From: a virus
Strand: one strand, 5' to 3'
IMG/VR virus record: IMGVR_UViG_3300045996_000618
Location: 1 to 43,355 of that record
DNA length: 43,355 nucleotides
The number at the start of each line of letters is the position of its first letter. Position 1 is the stretch's first letter. This document shows, one piece after another, positions 1-6,284 of the stretch. The position numbers and the translations under genes are program-made. The notes under the pieces are model-generated. The model saw nothing but the letters and a program-made list of their open reading frames with translations. It did no database searches and was not told the DNA's origin.

Positions 1-1
1 T

Positions 2-205
2 GTCTTTCGCGCTCAAAACCTTCCCAACCTGTTGGTTGCGCAGAAGCTTGGCCGCGACAGCTTCGGCGCCAGGGTGCGGATACGGCCGCCGAAGGGCACC
101 CCGGAATTTGCATGGTATCGCAAGGTGGCGCTGCATCTCGGCATCGATGCTGCGCATGCGCTGCCAATTAAGTCGGCCGAGACAGATCGAGCGGGGGCGC
201 CATGA
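2..205 (+). CDS. C-terminal fragment of a protein on the variant branch
   Basis: This frame is open from the left edge and stops at 203-205. Its last 11 residues (from KSAE) lie in the 127-bp repeat and are identical to the end of the gene at 43079-43264. The preceding residues, including PPKGTPEFAWYRKVALHLG, are unrelated to that gene. I read it as the end of an alternative gene in a related phage or subpopulation, joined at the repeat. It has no start here and no recognised family. It may also be an assembly overhang. Confidence 0.4.
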   Translation, partial: VFRAQNLPNLLVAQKLGRDSFGARVRIRPPKGTPEFAWYRKVALHLGIDAAHALPIKSAETDRAGAP

Positions 206-480
206 ACCCGTCCCGGCCGCACGCCGCTCCCCAAAAGCGACGTGAACTTGATCACGTTTCCCGCGCTGCCCGACGCCCCCTCCCAATTGTCGGCAGCGCC
301 GCGCGGCTGGTTGGTCTTCCCCCCGACCGGCCGCGCACTTTCTTCGATGTCCATCCTGGGCTCGCGCCGATCTTCGGCTGCGGTGCCCTGCTGAATTTCG
401 GCCTGACGCTGCGCCACGAGCCTGGCAGCCAAGCGCTTCGTCAGTGCCCCGAGGCGGTTCCATGTTGGGTCACGCTTCAT
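13..480 (-). CDS. Uncertain leftward hypothetical gene
   Basis: A minus-strand frame starting ATG at 480 has plausible composition, with a KR/E-rich helical N-terminus (residues 1-45), and third codon positions are its most GC-rich. The competing plus-strand frame (202-531) is in exact register and looks worse by that measure. In the closed circle this frame would stop at 43174, giving about 120 residues; in the window it runs into the variant segment and stops at 13. No good ribosome binding site is seen and no family is recognised. It would be antisense to the end of the upstream rightward gene, which argues against it. Confidence 0.28.
   Translation of the reverse strand: MKRDPTWNRLGALTKRLAARLVAQRQAEIQQGTAAEDRREPRMDIEESARPVGGKTNQPRGAADNWEGASGSAGNVIKFTSLLGSGVRPGRVHGAPARSVSADLIGSACAASMPRCSATLRYHANSGVPFGGRIRTLAPKLSRPSFCATNRLGRF
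170..296. repeat. 127-bp direct repeat, left copy (circularisation overlap)
   Basis: Bases 170-296 are identical to 43229-43355, the last 127 bases of the window. The base before differs (t at 169, g at 43228). An exact 127-base identity ending at the window edge is typical of a k=127 assembly overlap of a circular or circularly permuted genome, so it is probably not a biological terminal repeat. Confidence 0.9.
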
Positions 481-502
481 CCTCACAGGATGGAGCAAGC
501 CC

Positions 503-841
503 ATGGAACGAACACCGAAACGGATTCCTAACAGAAAGACCGGAGAACGAAGCGTGCCTAGCGTAGCCATCCGCACCCTCAGCGTGAACGAGGCCATCGG
601 CGAAGCCCTGCGTGGCTGGTCGGCGAAGTTCGTTGCCCGTCGCATCAAGACCAGCACGCGCACCGTCGAAGCATGGCGGGAAGGGAAGGCCGGCCCGCAA
701 GCAAAGCACTTCGTGGCGATGCTCAACGATGACGAGCTGTGCGCGAAGCTCTTGGAAGCAGCGGGCAGGGGAGACCTTGCACGCTCGGCGGAAACGATAA
801 CGAAGCTGCGCGCCGCTCTAGGCGCGGTGGAGGGGAAGTGA
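503..841 (+). CDS. HTH DNA-binding protein
   Basis: A 112-residue basic protein. A helix-turn-helix is likely around residues 44-66 (KFVARRIKTSTRTVEAWREG), the pattern of an XRE-like or transposase-like recognition helix. A GGAG lies 7 bases before the ATG at 503. It heads a tightly packed run of rightward genes and overlaps the next gene by four bases. In the circle it lies downstream of cro and the DnaA-like gene, so a role as an early regulator is plausible but inferred. Confidence 0.7.
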   Translation: MERTPKRIPNRKTGERSVPSVAIRTLSVNEAIGEALRGWSAKFVARRIKTSTRTVEAWREGKAGPQAKHFVAMLNDDELCAKLLEAAGRGDLARSAETITKLRAALGAVEGK

Positions 842-1419
842 TCGCAGCCCTCTACGTCCAGACTGGTGGCTGCTACTACGGCCTTGACGGTGTCGATCCG
901 TGGGACCAAGCGCGCGATGCGCGGCAATACGCCGGCCCGCATCCGGTGGTCGCCCATCCGCCGTGTGATCGATGGCACCAACTGAGCGCGGTCAATCACA
1001 AGCGCTGGGGCTGGAAGATCGACGACGACGATGGCTGTTTTGCCAGCGCGTTAGCCAGCGTCCGCGCCTGGGGCGGCGTTCTCGAGCACCCTGCCGAGTC
1101 TCGCGCCTTCAAGTTTCACGGCATCCCTGAGCCCGTTGCTGGCAATTGGCAGCGCACCATCGACGGCGATTGGGTAACCGAGATTTGGCAGAGCGCCTAT
1201 GGGCATCGCGCGCGCAAGAAGACGTGGCTTCTCTATCACGGCGATCGAGCGCCCGACGCGCTCGTCTGGGCGCGGGTGCCGGGCGCGTTTCAGATCGGGC
1301 ATTTCGACCGGAAACGGCCGGTACTGCCGGCAGCCGAAACCTCTGCCACGCCCGCCGCCTTCCGCGACCTCCTGCTGAGCATCGCGCGCACAGCAACACC
1401 GAAGGCAATCGCCGCATGA
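838..1419 (+). CDS. Conserved phage protein, possibly methyltransferase-related
   Basis: GTG start at 838 overlaps the previous stop (GTGA). The 193-residue product contains VVAHPPCDRW (about residues 35-44) and a later LEHPAESRAFKF. This arrangement occurs in a widespread phage family that resembles cytosine-C5 methyltransferase-like folds with a Pro-Pro-Cys motif. Canonical SAM motifs are not evident, so enzymatic activity is uncertain. It lies in the early rightward operon. Confidence 0.75.
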   Translation: MIAALYVQTGGCYYGLDGVDPWDQARDARQYAGPHPVVAHPPCDRWHQLSAVNHKRWGWKIDDDDGCFASALASVRAWGGVLEHPAESRAFKFHGIPEPVAGNWQRTIDGDWVTEIWQSAYGHRARKKTWLLYHGDRAPDALVWARVPGAFQIGHFDRKRPVLPAAETSATPAAFRDLLLSIARTATPKAIAA

Positions 1420-1607
1420 CCGCCATCACCTTCCGCTTTCACCGCTGGCAGGGCTTCGCGCGCTCCAACCTCGAGCCCGACCTGTTCCACTTCGTCGTGA
1501 AGGCCGGATTCGTGACGGTCTACATCGAGAAGAAAAGCCTTCTCGAGGCCTACAGGAAGCTCCGCACCACGATTGAGGAAGTCGTGGGCAGGGAGGAAGG
1601 GCAATGA
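1416..1607 (+). CDS. Small hypothetical protein
   Basis: A 63-residue protein whose ATG at 1416 overlaps the previous stop (ATGA). It begins MTAITFRFHRWQGF, continues with a short beta-rich part and ends in an amphipathic helix (about residues 38-60, KKSLLEAYRKLRTTIEEVV). No family is recognised. Coupling to the genes on both sides suggests co-translation in the early operon. Confidence 0.65.
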   Translation: MTAITFRFHRWQGFARSNLEPDLFHFVVKAGFVTVYIEKKSLLEAYRKLRTTIEEVVGREEGQ

Positions 1608-2140
1608 CCGACGCCAAGCTCAAGTCCCTGGTGGAGCGGATCGAGCGCCTTGAAGAAGAGCGCAAGGCCATCGGCGGTGACGTTAAGGACATCTACAGCG
1701 AGGCCAAGGGCGTGGGGTACGACGCGCCCGCGCTGCGTCGCCTAGTGTCGTGGCGCAAGCTAGACGCCGCCGACCGTGCCGAGCGGGAGGCGCTGGATGA
1801 GACCTATCGCCACGCGCTGGGCATGGCCGTCGAGATGGTCAGCAACGGGGACATGTCCTTGCGCCAAGCGGCCAAGGCGACCGGAGTCAGTAAGTCTAGC
1901 ATTCACAAGGCGTTGGCTGTCCACGAAGTGTCCACGGACCATCGCGAGATGGTTGCCGACGACCTTGGCGACCCGCTGTGGGTGGTCGATCGGGACCGCG
2001 CCCGCTTCCGGGAGAAGGTAAGGGCGATCTCGGCGGCGGTGCGCGCGCCCGATCCTGAGTCAGCGATTTCCGACATCATCGTCCAAGAATGGGACTTCGC
2101 AATCCCCGATTTCCTCCGTCGTGAACGGGGGACGGCATGA
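1604..2140 (+). CDS. GapR/DUF2312-like DNA-binding domain fused to HTH
   Basis: 178 residues. Residues 1-73 match the GapR/DUF2312 (UPF0335) pattern: a coiled-coil start (LVERIERLEEERKAIGGDVK) followed by EAKGVGYDAPALRRLVSWRK. GapR is an alphaproteobacterial nucleoid protein that binds overtwisted DNA ahead of replication and transcription. Here it is extended by a second module with a clear HTH at about residues 84-106 (MSLRQAAKATGVSKSSIHKA) and a C-terminal region of unknown function. Host GapR is about 90 residues, so this is roughly double length. The ATG at 1604 overlaps the previous stop. A role in early replication or transcription is inferred. Confidence 0.85.
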   Translation: MTDAKLKSLVERIERLEEERKAIGGDVKDIYSEAKGVGYDAPALRRLVSWRKLDAADRAEREALDETYRHALGMAVEMVSNGDMSLRQAAKATGVSKSSIHKALAVHEVSTDHREMVADDLGDPLWVVDRDRARFREKVRAISAAVRAPDPESAISDIIVQEWDFAIPDFLRRERGTA

Positions 2141-2316
2141 CCCTGCGCCAACTCCGGGCGGCCCATGCCCGCGCCTGCCGAATGCACCGCATCACCCGCT
2201 CGCGCGGCTGGGAGAGGGCCGTGAAGCGGCTGTGCACGGAGATCATGGCGAGGTGCAGGGGTGCGTCGTCGCTGCGCTCCTCCGGGGAAAAACGTGGGGA
2301 GGCTCGTGCGCAATGA
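2137..2316 (+). CDS. Small basic hypothetical protein
   Basis: A 59-residue very basic protein with ATG at 2137 overlapping the upstream stop and its own stop overlapping the next ATG at 2313. It contains many Arg residues and an amphipathic helix (WERAVKRLCTEIMARCRG). No family is recognised; nucleic-acid contact is possible from charge alone. Confidence 0.55.
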   Translation: MTLRQLRAAHARACRMHRITRSRGWERAVKRLCTEIMARCRGASSLRSSGEKRGEARAQ

Positions 2317-2531
2317 CATGGACGATCTATCGCTACTATCCCAACCAGCCGATTGTCACGACTCTCACTTATGGCGGGTCGGTGGCAGCCGCCCAAAGCA
2401 TGGGGCTTGCCTGGGTGCGCGATCTGCCTGTAAGCGCCGCCTGTGAGGCCACGCTCCCGATGCGTCAGCCACCGCCAAGGCCCGAGGAGTTTCTATCCTT
2501 GGACGACCGCATCGGACTGGAGACGGCATGA
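2313..2531 (+). CDS. Small hypothetical protein
   Basis: A 72-residue protein starting MTWTIYRYYPNQPIV at 2313 (ATGA overlap) and stopping at 2529-2531. Small, aromatic N-terminus and Pro-rich C-terminus (MRQPPPRPEEF). No recognised domain. The overlap with both neighbours supports it as real. Confidence 0.6.
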   Translation: MTWTIYRYYPNQPIVTTLTYGGSVAAAQSMGLAWVRDLPVSAACEATLPMRQPPPRPEEFLSLDDRIGLETA

Positions 2532-2659
2532 AGCGCCCGGAGCAAGTTCTTCGCATCCGCGCGGACAATCGCACCCTTGTCGCAATCGGCAAGGAATACG
2601 GCGTCGCAATGACGACGATCAGCGCGATCAAGAACCGAAATACATGGGCTCACCTGTGA
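2528..2659 (+). CDS. Tiny HTH-like protein
   Basis: 43 residues, ATG at 2528 overlapping the previous stop. The core reads VLRIRADNRTLVAIGKEYGV followed by AMTTISAIKNRNTW, the pattern of a single minimal helix-turn-helix (RIRADNR-x3-IGKEYGV-x3-TISAIKNR) known from small phage proteins and from HNH-associated DNA-binding modules. It likely binds DNA; target unknown. Confidence 0.65.
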   Translation: MKRPEQVLRIRADNRTLVAIGKEYGVAMTTISAIKNRNTWAHL

Positions 2660-3015
2660 GACGCCCAGAACAGACCCTGCAAATCCAAGTTGCTGCCTTC
2701 CTGCGGCATGCGCTGAAGCCGCCCGTGCTGTGGAGCGCGTTCCCGGCCGGCGGCGGTGGTGTCATCCGTGGCGCCATCCTGAAGAGCATGGGCCTGCAAG
2801 CCGGCTGGCCTGACGTGCTGGTCATGGCGCCTGGCCCGATCATTGTCGGCATCGAACTGAAGGCCGGGAAGGGCAAGCAGACGCCGCAGCAACTCGACAT
2901 CCAAAACGGCTTCATTGAATGCAAGGCCACGTACTACGTCGCCCGCTCTGTCGATGAGGTGGAGGGCTTCCTGCGCGGTGTCGGCATCCCGCTTCACGCG
3001 AGGATCGCAGCATGA
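2656..3015 (+). CDS. VRR-NUC domain nuclease
   Basis: A PD-(D/E)XK-fold nuclease of the VRR-NUC family. Visible are RRPEQTLQIQVAAFLRHAL at the start, then SAFPAGGGG, GWPDVLVMAPG (acidic metal ligand Asp) and VGIELKAGKGKQTPQQ (the ExK catalytic pair followed by the family's Gln). Stand-alone phage VRR-NUC proteins of 100-130 residues act as structure-specific DNA nucleases. I chose GTG 2656, which overlaps the previous stop; ATG 2644 is in frame and gives four more residues. Probably part of replication or recombination. Confidence 0.85.
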   Translation: MRRPEQTLQIQVAAFLRHALKPPVLWSAFPAGGGGVIRGAILKSMGLQAGWPDVLVMAPGPIIVGIELKAGKGKQTPQQLDIQNGFIECKATYYVARSVDEVEGFLRGVGIPLHARIAA

Positions 3016-3434
3016 CCTCTCCCGACCTCTTCGCTCGCCCTGAGCCCGTTAGACGTGGCACGCGGTTGCCCTCCGATTGGAAGCCCAGTTTAGAGGCTGC
3101 CAAGTTCGCCCGCGACCTGGGGCTGGATGTTGGCGCGGTGGCCGACACGTTCCGGGACTACTGGATTAGCCGGGCTGGCGCTGGTGGGGTGAAGCTGGAT
3201 TGGCTGGCTACGTGGCGGAACTGGTGCCGGACGACTGCGGAGCGGAAGCCCAAGGCTCGTGTGAGCCAGTTCAATCTGCCGCCATCTGCCCCGCCTGAGA
3301 CGGAATGGTGGCCGAGGCTTCGCACGTACAAGGCCGGTGGGTGGTGGTCGCCTATGTGGGGGCCGCGTCCGGAGTCGGGCCAGTCCTTCGTGCCCAAGGA
3401 CATACTAGCACGTTGGAAGAATGGAGAACAGTGA
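3012..3434 (+). CDS. DnaT-like replication protein
   Basis: 140 residues. Residues 18-70 carry the signature LPSDWKPSLEAAKFARDLGL, then a loop, FRDYWISRAG, KLDWLATWRNWCR. This module is the C-terminal DnaT-like ssDNA-binding domain found in phage replication initiators and helicase-loader proteins. Here it stands near the N-terminus of a short protein without the usual long N-terminal HTH part, so the initiation function may be shared with the DnaA-like gene at 42465. ATG overlaps the VRR-NUC stop. Confidence 0.75.
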   Translation: MTSPDLFARPEPVRRGTRLPSDWKPSLEAAKFARDLGLDVGAVADTFRDYWISRAGAGGVKLDWLATWRNWCRTTAERKPKARVSQFNLPPSAPPETEWWPRLRTYKAGGWWSPMWGPRPESGQSFVPKDILARWKNGEQ

Positions 3435-3661
3435 TGAGCGATATGCACCGACTGCCGGACGGTTCCGGCTTCTTCACGGCAACGATCTACAGTGAACGCT
3501 CGGCGGGCTTCGTCAACTGGCTCAAGTACACGAAGAAGGCCCATGCTCGCCGGCACCTCTTCGTGTGGCGCATGTACTGTTGCGCTCGGCAGGACTGGGG
3601 GCCGAAGCACCCCAAGATGCCTCCGATAAAGGCGCTGATCGCCGCGTGGCGATGCCCATGA
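3434..3661 (+). CDS. Small hypothetical protein
   Basis: A 75-residue basic protein starting MSDMHRLPDGSGFF at 3434, overlapping the upstream stop by one base. It contains FVNWLKYTKKAHARRHLFVW. No recognised family. Position in the early operon and overlap on both sides support a real gene. Confidence 0.6.
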   Translation: MSDMHRLPDGSGFFTATIYSERSAGFVNWLKYTKKAHARRHLFVWRMYCCARQDWGPKHPKMPPIKALIAAWRCP

Positions 3662-3852
3662 CCGACGAATACTCAATCGACGGCGCCCAGATCGAGGCAG
3701 CACGAACCATGCTCTCCGCGCTGGAGGCGTTGGTTTCATCCCTCGTCGCGGCTGACGAAGAGGGCCTGATTGAGCACGCCGAGCCCATGTGCATCGCCCG
3801 CATGGCCATCGTCCAGGCCAAGGCCGCTGGCATTAAGCGGAGAGGCGAGTGA
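3658..3852 (+). CDS. Small acidic helical protein
   Basis: A 64-residue, mostly helical, acidic protein (MTDEYSIDGAQIEAARTMLS at its start). ATG at 3658 overlaps the previous stop. No family is recognised. Confidence 0.55.
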   Translation: MTDEYSIDGAQIEAARTMLSALEALVSSLVAADEEGLIEHAEPMCIARMAIVQAKAAGIKRRGE

Positions 3853-4124
3853 TGTTCACTGAACAGCAAATATTGAAACCGGCATTCGTTCTTTCGGCGC
3901 TTAGGTCTAGTGCCGAATGGCATGCGAACCGGGACCGTCCTCATTCAGCGACCATTGACCGAGACGCCATTGCGGCAATTGAGCGCCTGATTGCCGAACG
4001 GGACGGCGAGCGAGAGGCGCGGCACAAGGTCGAGAAGGCTCTGGCCGCCAAAGATGAAGCGATGGGCGTTCTGTTCGAGAGGCTGGCTGCCGCTGGCGTC
4101 GATTGCTCGGACCTAATTCCGTGA
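3852..4124 (+). CDS. Small coiled-coil protein
   Basis: About 90 residues. The C-terminal half forms a charged helix (IERLIAERDGEREARHKVEK and onward) likely to be a coiled coil, as in many phage proteins of the 'ead/Ea22-like' style. Start ATG 3852, with GTG 3849 one codon upstream also possible. No function assigned. Confidence 0.55.
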   Translation: MFTEQQILKPAFVLSALRSSAEWHANRDRPHSATIDRDAIAAIERLIAERDGEREARHKVEKALAAKDEAMGVLFERLAAAGVDCSDLIP

Positions 4125-4819
4125 CCCGCATCGAGACCCTCGGCGACGCTACGCTCTACCTGGGCGACTGCCTGGAGATATTGCCAACGCTCGGCAGGGT
4201 CGATGCCGTGGTGGCTGACCCGCCGTATGGGATGGCTTGGGATGGCAAGGTGACTCCGGGGCCGAACACCAACACCCGCTGGCGCGGCCCAAGCGACGGC
4301 AGATCGCGCCACTATGGGCAGATGATACGCGGCGATGATGGGCCGTTCGATCCGGCGCCGTGGCTCGCATACGATGAGGTCATCCTATGGGGAGCGAACC
4401 ACTACGCCGCGCGTCTCCCTGTTGGCACGACGCTTGTCTGGCTTAAGCGCCTTGATGGCGGATTTGGCTCATTCCTGTCTGATGCAGAGATCGCATGGGA
4501 GAAAGGCGGCCATGGCGTTTATTGCTGGCGTGACCTCTCTCTTTTGCAGGTCACTCGTGACAGGCTTCATCCTTCGCAGAAGCCAGTAACGTTGATGCAG
4601 TGGTGCATAGAGCGCACCAAGGCGCTCACCATCCTCGATCCATTTATGGGCAGCGGCACGACGGGCGTTGCCTGCGTGAACCTCGGCCGCAAGTTCATCG
4701 GCATCGAGATCGAGCCCCGCTATTTCGACATCGCCTGCCGCCGGATAGAGGAGGCATACCGGCAACCGCGCCTCTTTTCCGAGCCGACGCCACAACCCAA
4801 GCAGGAGGCGCTCCTGTGA
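4121..4819 (+). CDS. DNA adenine/cytosine-N4 methyltransferase (beta class)
   Basis: 232 residues from GTG 4121, which overlaps the previous stop. The catalytic motif ADPPYGM (DPPY at residues 33-36) precedes the SAM-binding FxGxG motif DPFMGSGTTG (about residues 173-182), the motif order of beta-class N6-adenine or N4-cytosine methyltransferases. HPSQKPVTLMQWCI is the usual segment before the SAM site. The size is that of a minimal phage orphan enzyme. Its likely job is modification of phage DNA against host restriction; the target base and sequence cannot be read from here. It closes the early rightward operon. Confidence 0.92.
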   Translation: MTRIETLGDATLYLGDCLEILPTLGRVDAVVADPPYGMAWDGKVTPGPNTNTRWRGPSDGRSRHYGQMIRGDDGPFDPAPWLAYDEVILWGANHYAARLPVGTTLVWLKRLDGGFGSFLSDAEIAWEKGGHGVYCWRDLSLLQVTRDRLHPSQKPVTLMQWCIERTKALTILDPFMGSGTTGVACVNLGRKFIGIEIEPRYFDIACRRIEEAYRQPRLFSEPTPQPKQEALL

Positions 4820-4903
4820 ATATAAAACGCCCGTAAAATCAACGTTTTCACCGCCTGTGTTCTTGCAAAGTTCTCACCGATGGAGTAGACCAGAAACGCC
4901 AAA

Positions 4904-4924
4904 GGGCTCAACCAGAGCGAGCCC
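4904..4924. repeat. Hairpin after the methyltransferase gene
   Basis: GGGCTC at 4904-4909 pairs with GAGCCC at 4919-4924; the stem extends outward with one bulge (AA/TT). There is no T-run on either side, so it is not a convincing intrinsic terminator. Confidence 0.4.
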
Positions 4925-5006
4925 CTTGGGAAGCGGATGTAGTTACCAGCTACGAGCCGCTTCGATGGTCGAGCCATCCATAACCGGTTAAAGGGTTATA
5001 GGCTAA

Positions 5007-5363
5007 ATGGACTCGCTATTCAACCCGCATGCTGGCCAGGAACGCGACCGCCGCAGTCAAATAGGGTCGCAAGAGACCGGCCGGGAACTTACCCCGACCG
5101 TCCCCGGAGGCCATGCGAAGGGGAGCAACTGCGCCGCCCGTAAAAGGGCATCATCCCAGAGGCCGTCGTTACGGCGGAGGGCGAGAAGGCCACTCGTTAA
5201 AATACGCAGCGCAGCTATCGCCGGTCATGAATGGACAGTGAGCTTTCACGCTGAAGGCTCCGAGCATCGTCTGATCCCTGAACCCAAGCTTGAGGGAGGG
5301 ATTAGCGGGGTGCGGGGTATGCCTAGAGATCCACGCCCCCAAGTCACGGAGGAGCACAGATGA
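5007..5363 (+). CDS. Doubtful hypothetical ORF
   Basis: A 118-codon open frame from ATG 5007. Codon use is poor for this genome (many AGG, AGA, CGG, ATA), although the C-terminal part (about residues 77-118) reads more naturally. The frame may be open by chance, or the region may be a degraded gene. The stop overlaps the start of the 19-residue ORF at 5360. Confidence 0.22.
   Translation: MDSLFNPHAGQERDRRSQIGSQETGRELTPTVPGGHAKGSNCAARKRASSQRPSLRRRARRPLVKIRSAAIAGHEWTVSFHAEGSEHRLIPEPKLEGGISGVRGMPRDPRPQVTEEHR
5341..5359 (+). repeat. 19-nt leader repeat, copy 1 (contains ribosome binding site)
   Basis: The 19 bases aagtcacggaggagcacag occur here and again at 5709-5727. Each copy holds a strong GGAGGAG Shine-Dalgarno and lies directly before a start codon (ATG at 5360 and at 5731). 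Confidence 0.8.
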
Positions 5364-5419
5364 GCGGAGATCAAGTATTTGATGCTGTGCAAATGCAAGT
5401 GAGAGGAGAGCGAACATGA
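5360..5419 (+). CDS. Possible 19-residue leader peptide
   Basis: ATG at 5360 directly follows a strong GGAGGAG. The frame encodes only 19 residues (MSGDQVFDAVQMQVRGERT) and ends in an ATGA overlap with the start of the gene at 5416. It may be a leader that couples translation of the next gene, or a remnant. No homology claimed. Confidence 0.4.
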   Translation: MSGDQVFDAVQMQVRGERT

Positions 5420-5583
5420 GTGAGAGAGATTTGCTAATCGAATTGCTGGCATGGCGCTTATTCGAGGCCGGCGATCCGCTCACGACATGGCGTCGGTTGG
5501 GCGAAGAGGGGCGAGAGACGTGGCGCCAGAAAGTGCGCCGCGCCGACCAGCCGCGTGGCCTTTACCCCAAAGATGACCAATAG
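5416..5583 (+). CDS. Small hypothetical protein
   Basis: 55 residues starting MSERDLLIELLAWRLFEAGD, with GGAGAG just upstream of ATG 5416. Helical and highly charged (TWRRLGEEGRETWRQKVRRA). No family is recognised; composition and the ribosome binding site support a real gene. Confidence 0.65.
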   Translation: MSERDLLIELLAWRLFEAGDPLTTWRRLGEEGRETWRQKVRRADQPRGLYPKDDQ

Positions 5584-5610
5584 AGCGCGGCCCGCTTACG
5601 GGGCAGAAGA

Positions 5611-5679
5611 GGCGGCACGAAAGGAATCGAACCTTCTTGGGATGCAATGGCACCAGCTTTCCAACCGCCCCGTGCCGCC
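5611..5679 (-). ncRNA. tRNA-like element A
   Basis: Read on the minus strand, 69 nt fold as a tRNA-like cloverleaf: a perfect 9-bp closing stem (GGCGGCACG / CGTGCCGCC), a short D-like arm with TTGG in the loop, a 5-bp central stem GGTGC / GCATC closed by a 4-nt loop (CATT), and a T-arm GAAGG-TTCGATT-CCTTT. The T-loop is canonical. A working tRNA has a 7-nt anticodon loop, so this cannot decode in the normal way. No CCA is encoded. A second copy lies at 32250-32317 with a compensatory change in the T-stem. It could be a tRNA mimic, a decayed tRNA, or an attachment-related sequence. Confidence 0.6.
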
Positions 5680-5708
5680 GACGCGCAACATAGCAGACAG
5701 TCCCGATG

Positions 5709-5727
5709 AAGTCACGGAGGAGCACAG
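5709..5727 (+). repeat. 19-nt leader repeat, copy 2
   Basis: Second exact copy of the repeat at 5341-5359, placed three bases before ATG 5731 and supplying its GGAGGAG. Confidence 0.8.
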
Positions 5728-5730
5728 GCC

Positions 5731-6198
5731 ATGACCTCCCTCACTATCGAGAAGGGCGGGAAGCGCCGCCCATGGAAGCTCGCCGCTGCCGATGACCACC
5801 ACATCCGAACGTTCCACGCTGAGGGAAAGTCCGACGCTGACCTGGCCTACATCCTAAACCGCTCCCTCAGTGCAATCTGCCGCCGCCGCAAGGTGCTCGG
5901 CCTCAAGCGCAACGTCAAATCCGGGGCAAAGAAAGGCGAGTACAAGCATACGGAGGAGGCAAAGGCCAAGATTGGCGCCGCAGCCTCCAAGCGCTGGCAG
6001 ACGGACGAGGGCTATCGCGTCAGCACCCTTGCGTCACTGCAGCAAGGACGCAAAGCCAGCAAGTACAATGGCTGGCATATCCCGACCGACCCCGAGATCC
6101 GCCGGTATTACTTCAAGGTCCGCAAGCTATTCAGGTCGAATTACGCCCGCGCTGCCGTTGCGGAAGTAATGTCTAAAGAGGCTTCCCCTGTAGGGTAG
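5731..6198 (+). CDS. HTH and NUMOD-like DNA-binding protein
   Basis: 155 residues. An HTH-like segment at about residues 26-56 (HAEGKSDADLAYILNRSLSA then ICRRRKVLGLKR) is the Myb/GcrA-like 'trip-helical' pattern. It is followed by HTEEAKAKIGAAASKRW, a NUMOD3-like motif normally seen as a DNA-contact module of homing endonucleases. No nuclease motif is visible. It lies directly before the terminase genes, so a regulator or a packaging-related DNA-binding protein is possible. Confidence 0.65.
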   Translation: MTSLTIEKGGKRRPWKLAAADDHHIRTFHAEGKSDADLAYILNRSLSAICRRRKVLGLKRNVKSGAKKGEYKHTEEAKAKIGAAASKRWQTDEGYRVSTLASLQQGRKASKYNGWHIPTDPEIRRYYFKVRKLFRSNYARAAVAEVMSKEASPVG

Positions 6199-6220
6199 CG
6201 CACGCTACAGAAATTGTAGC
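6189..6220. repeat. Cluster of TGTAG/GTAGC repeats before terS
   Basis: TGTAG (6189), GTAGCG (6195-6200), CGCTAC (6203-6208) and TGTAGC (6215-6220) lie within 32 bases. They give two mutually exclusive hairpins: 6195-6208, and 6204-6220 with a GAAAT loop. The site is 65 bases upstream of the small terminase gene. It could be a terminase recognition site or a leader structure. Confidence 0.5.
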
Positions 6221-6284
6221 ATGGTTCCCGCGTCGCTCACCCCAAGGAGCAACGCGCTATTTCAATGACTTGCCGATTTTAAAA

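Larger units (their letters stand above)
4820..5359. other. Sparse region between early and late rightward genes
   Basis: No confidently coding frame. It holds an AT-richer segment at 4820-4880, a hairpin at 4904-4924 (GGGCTC / GAGCCC, nine-base loop), a 10-bp palindrome TAACCGGTTA at 4981-4990 followed by AT-rich sequence, and weak ORFs at 5007-5363 and 5113-5241. This is where a late promoter or antitermination target would be expected, but I see no clear -35/-10 pair. Confidence 0.5.

Noticed and set aside
202-531. 109-codon plus-strand ORF after the repeat
   Set aside because: Its ATG overlaps the previous stop, but the codon-position GC pattern (first position highest) and Pro/His/Cys-rich composition fit a shadow. 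It is in register with the minus frame, which scores slightly better. Neither is certain.
4720-4977. Minus-strand ORF in the methyltransferase-late gap
   Set aside because: It overlaps the end of the methyltransferase by 100 bases, has mixed codon use and no ribosome binding site. It is possible but too weak to list as a gene.
5113-5241. 42-codon ORF after GGAGG
   Set aside because: A plausible ribosome binding site but close spacing, very Gly/Arg-rich product and no coupling with neighbours.
5611-5679. Calling the element a normal tRNA gene
   Set aside because: The central arm has a 4-nt loop, so no anticodon can be assigned, and no CCA is encoded; it is reported as tRNA-like instead.
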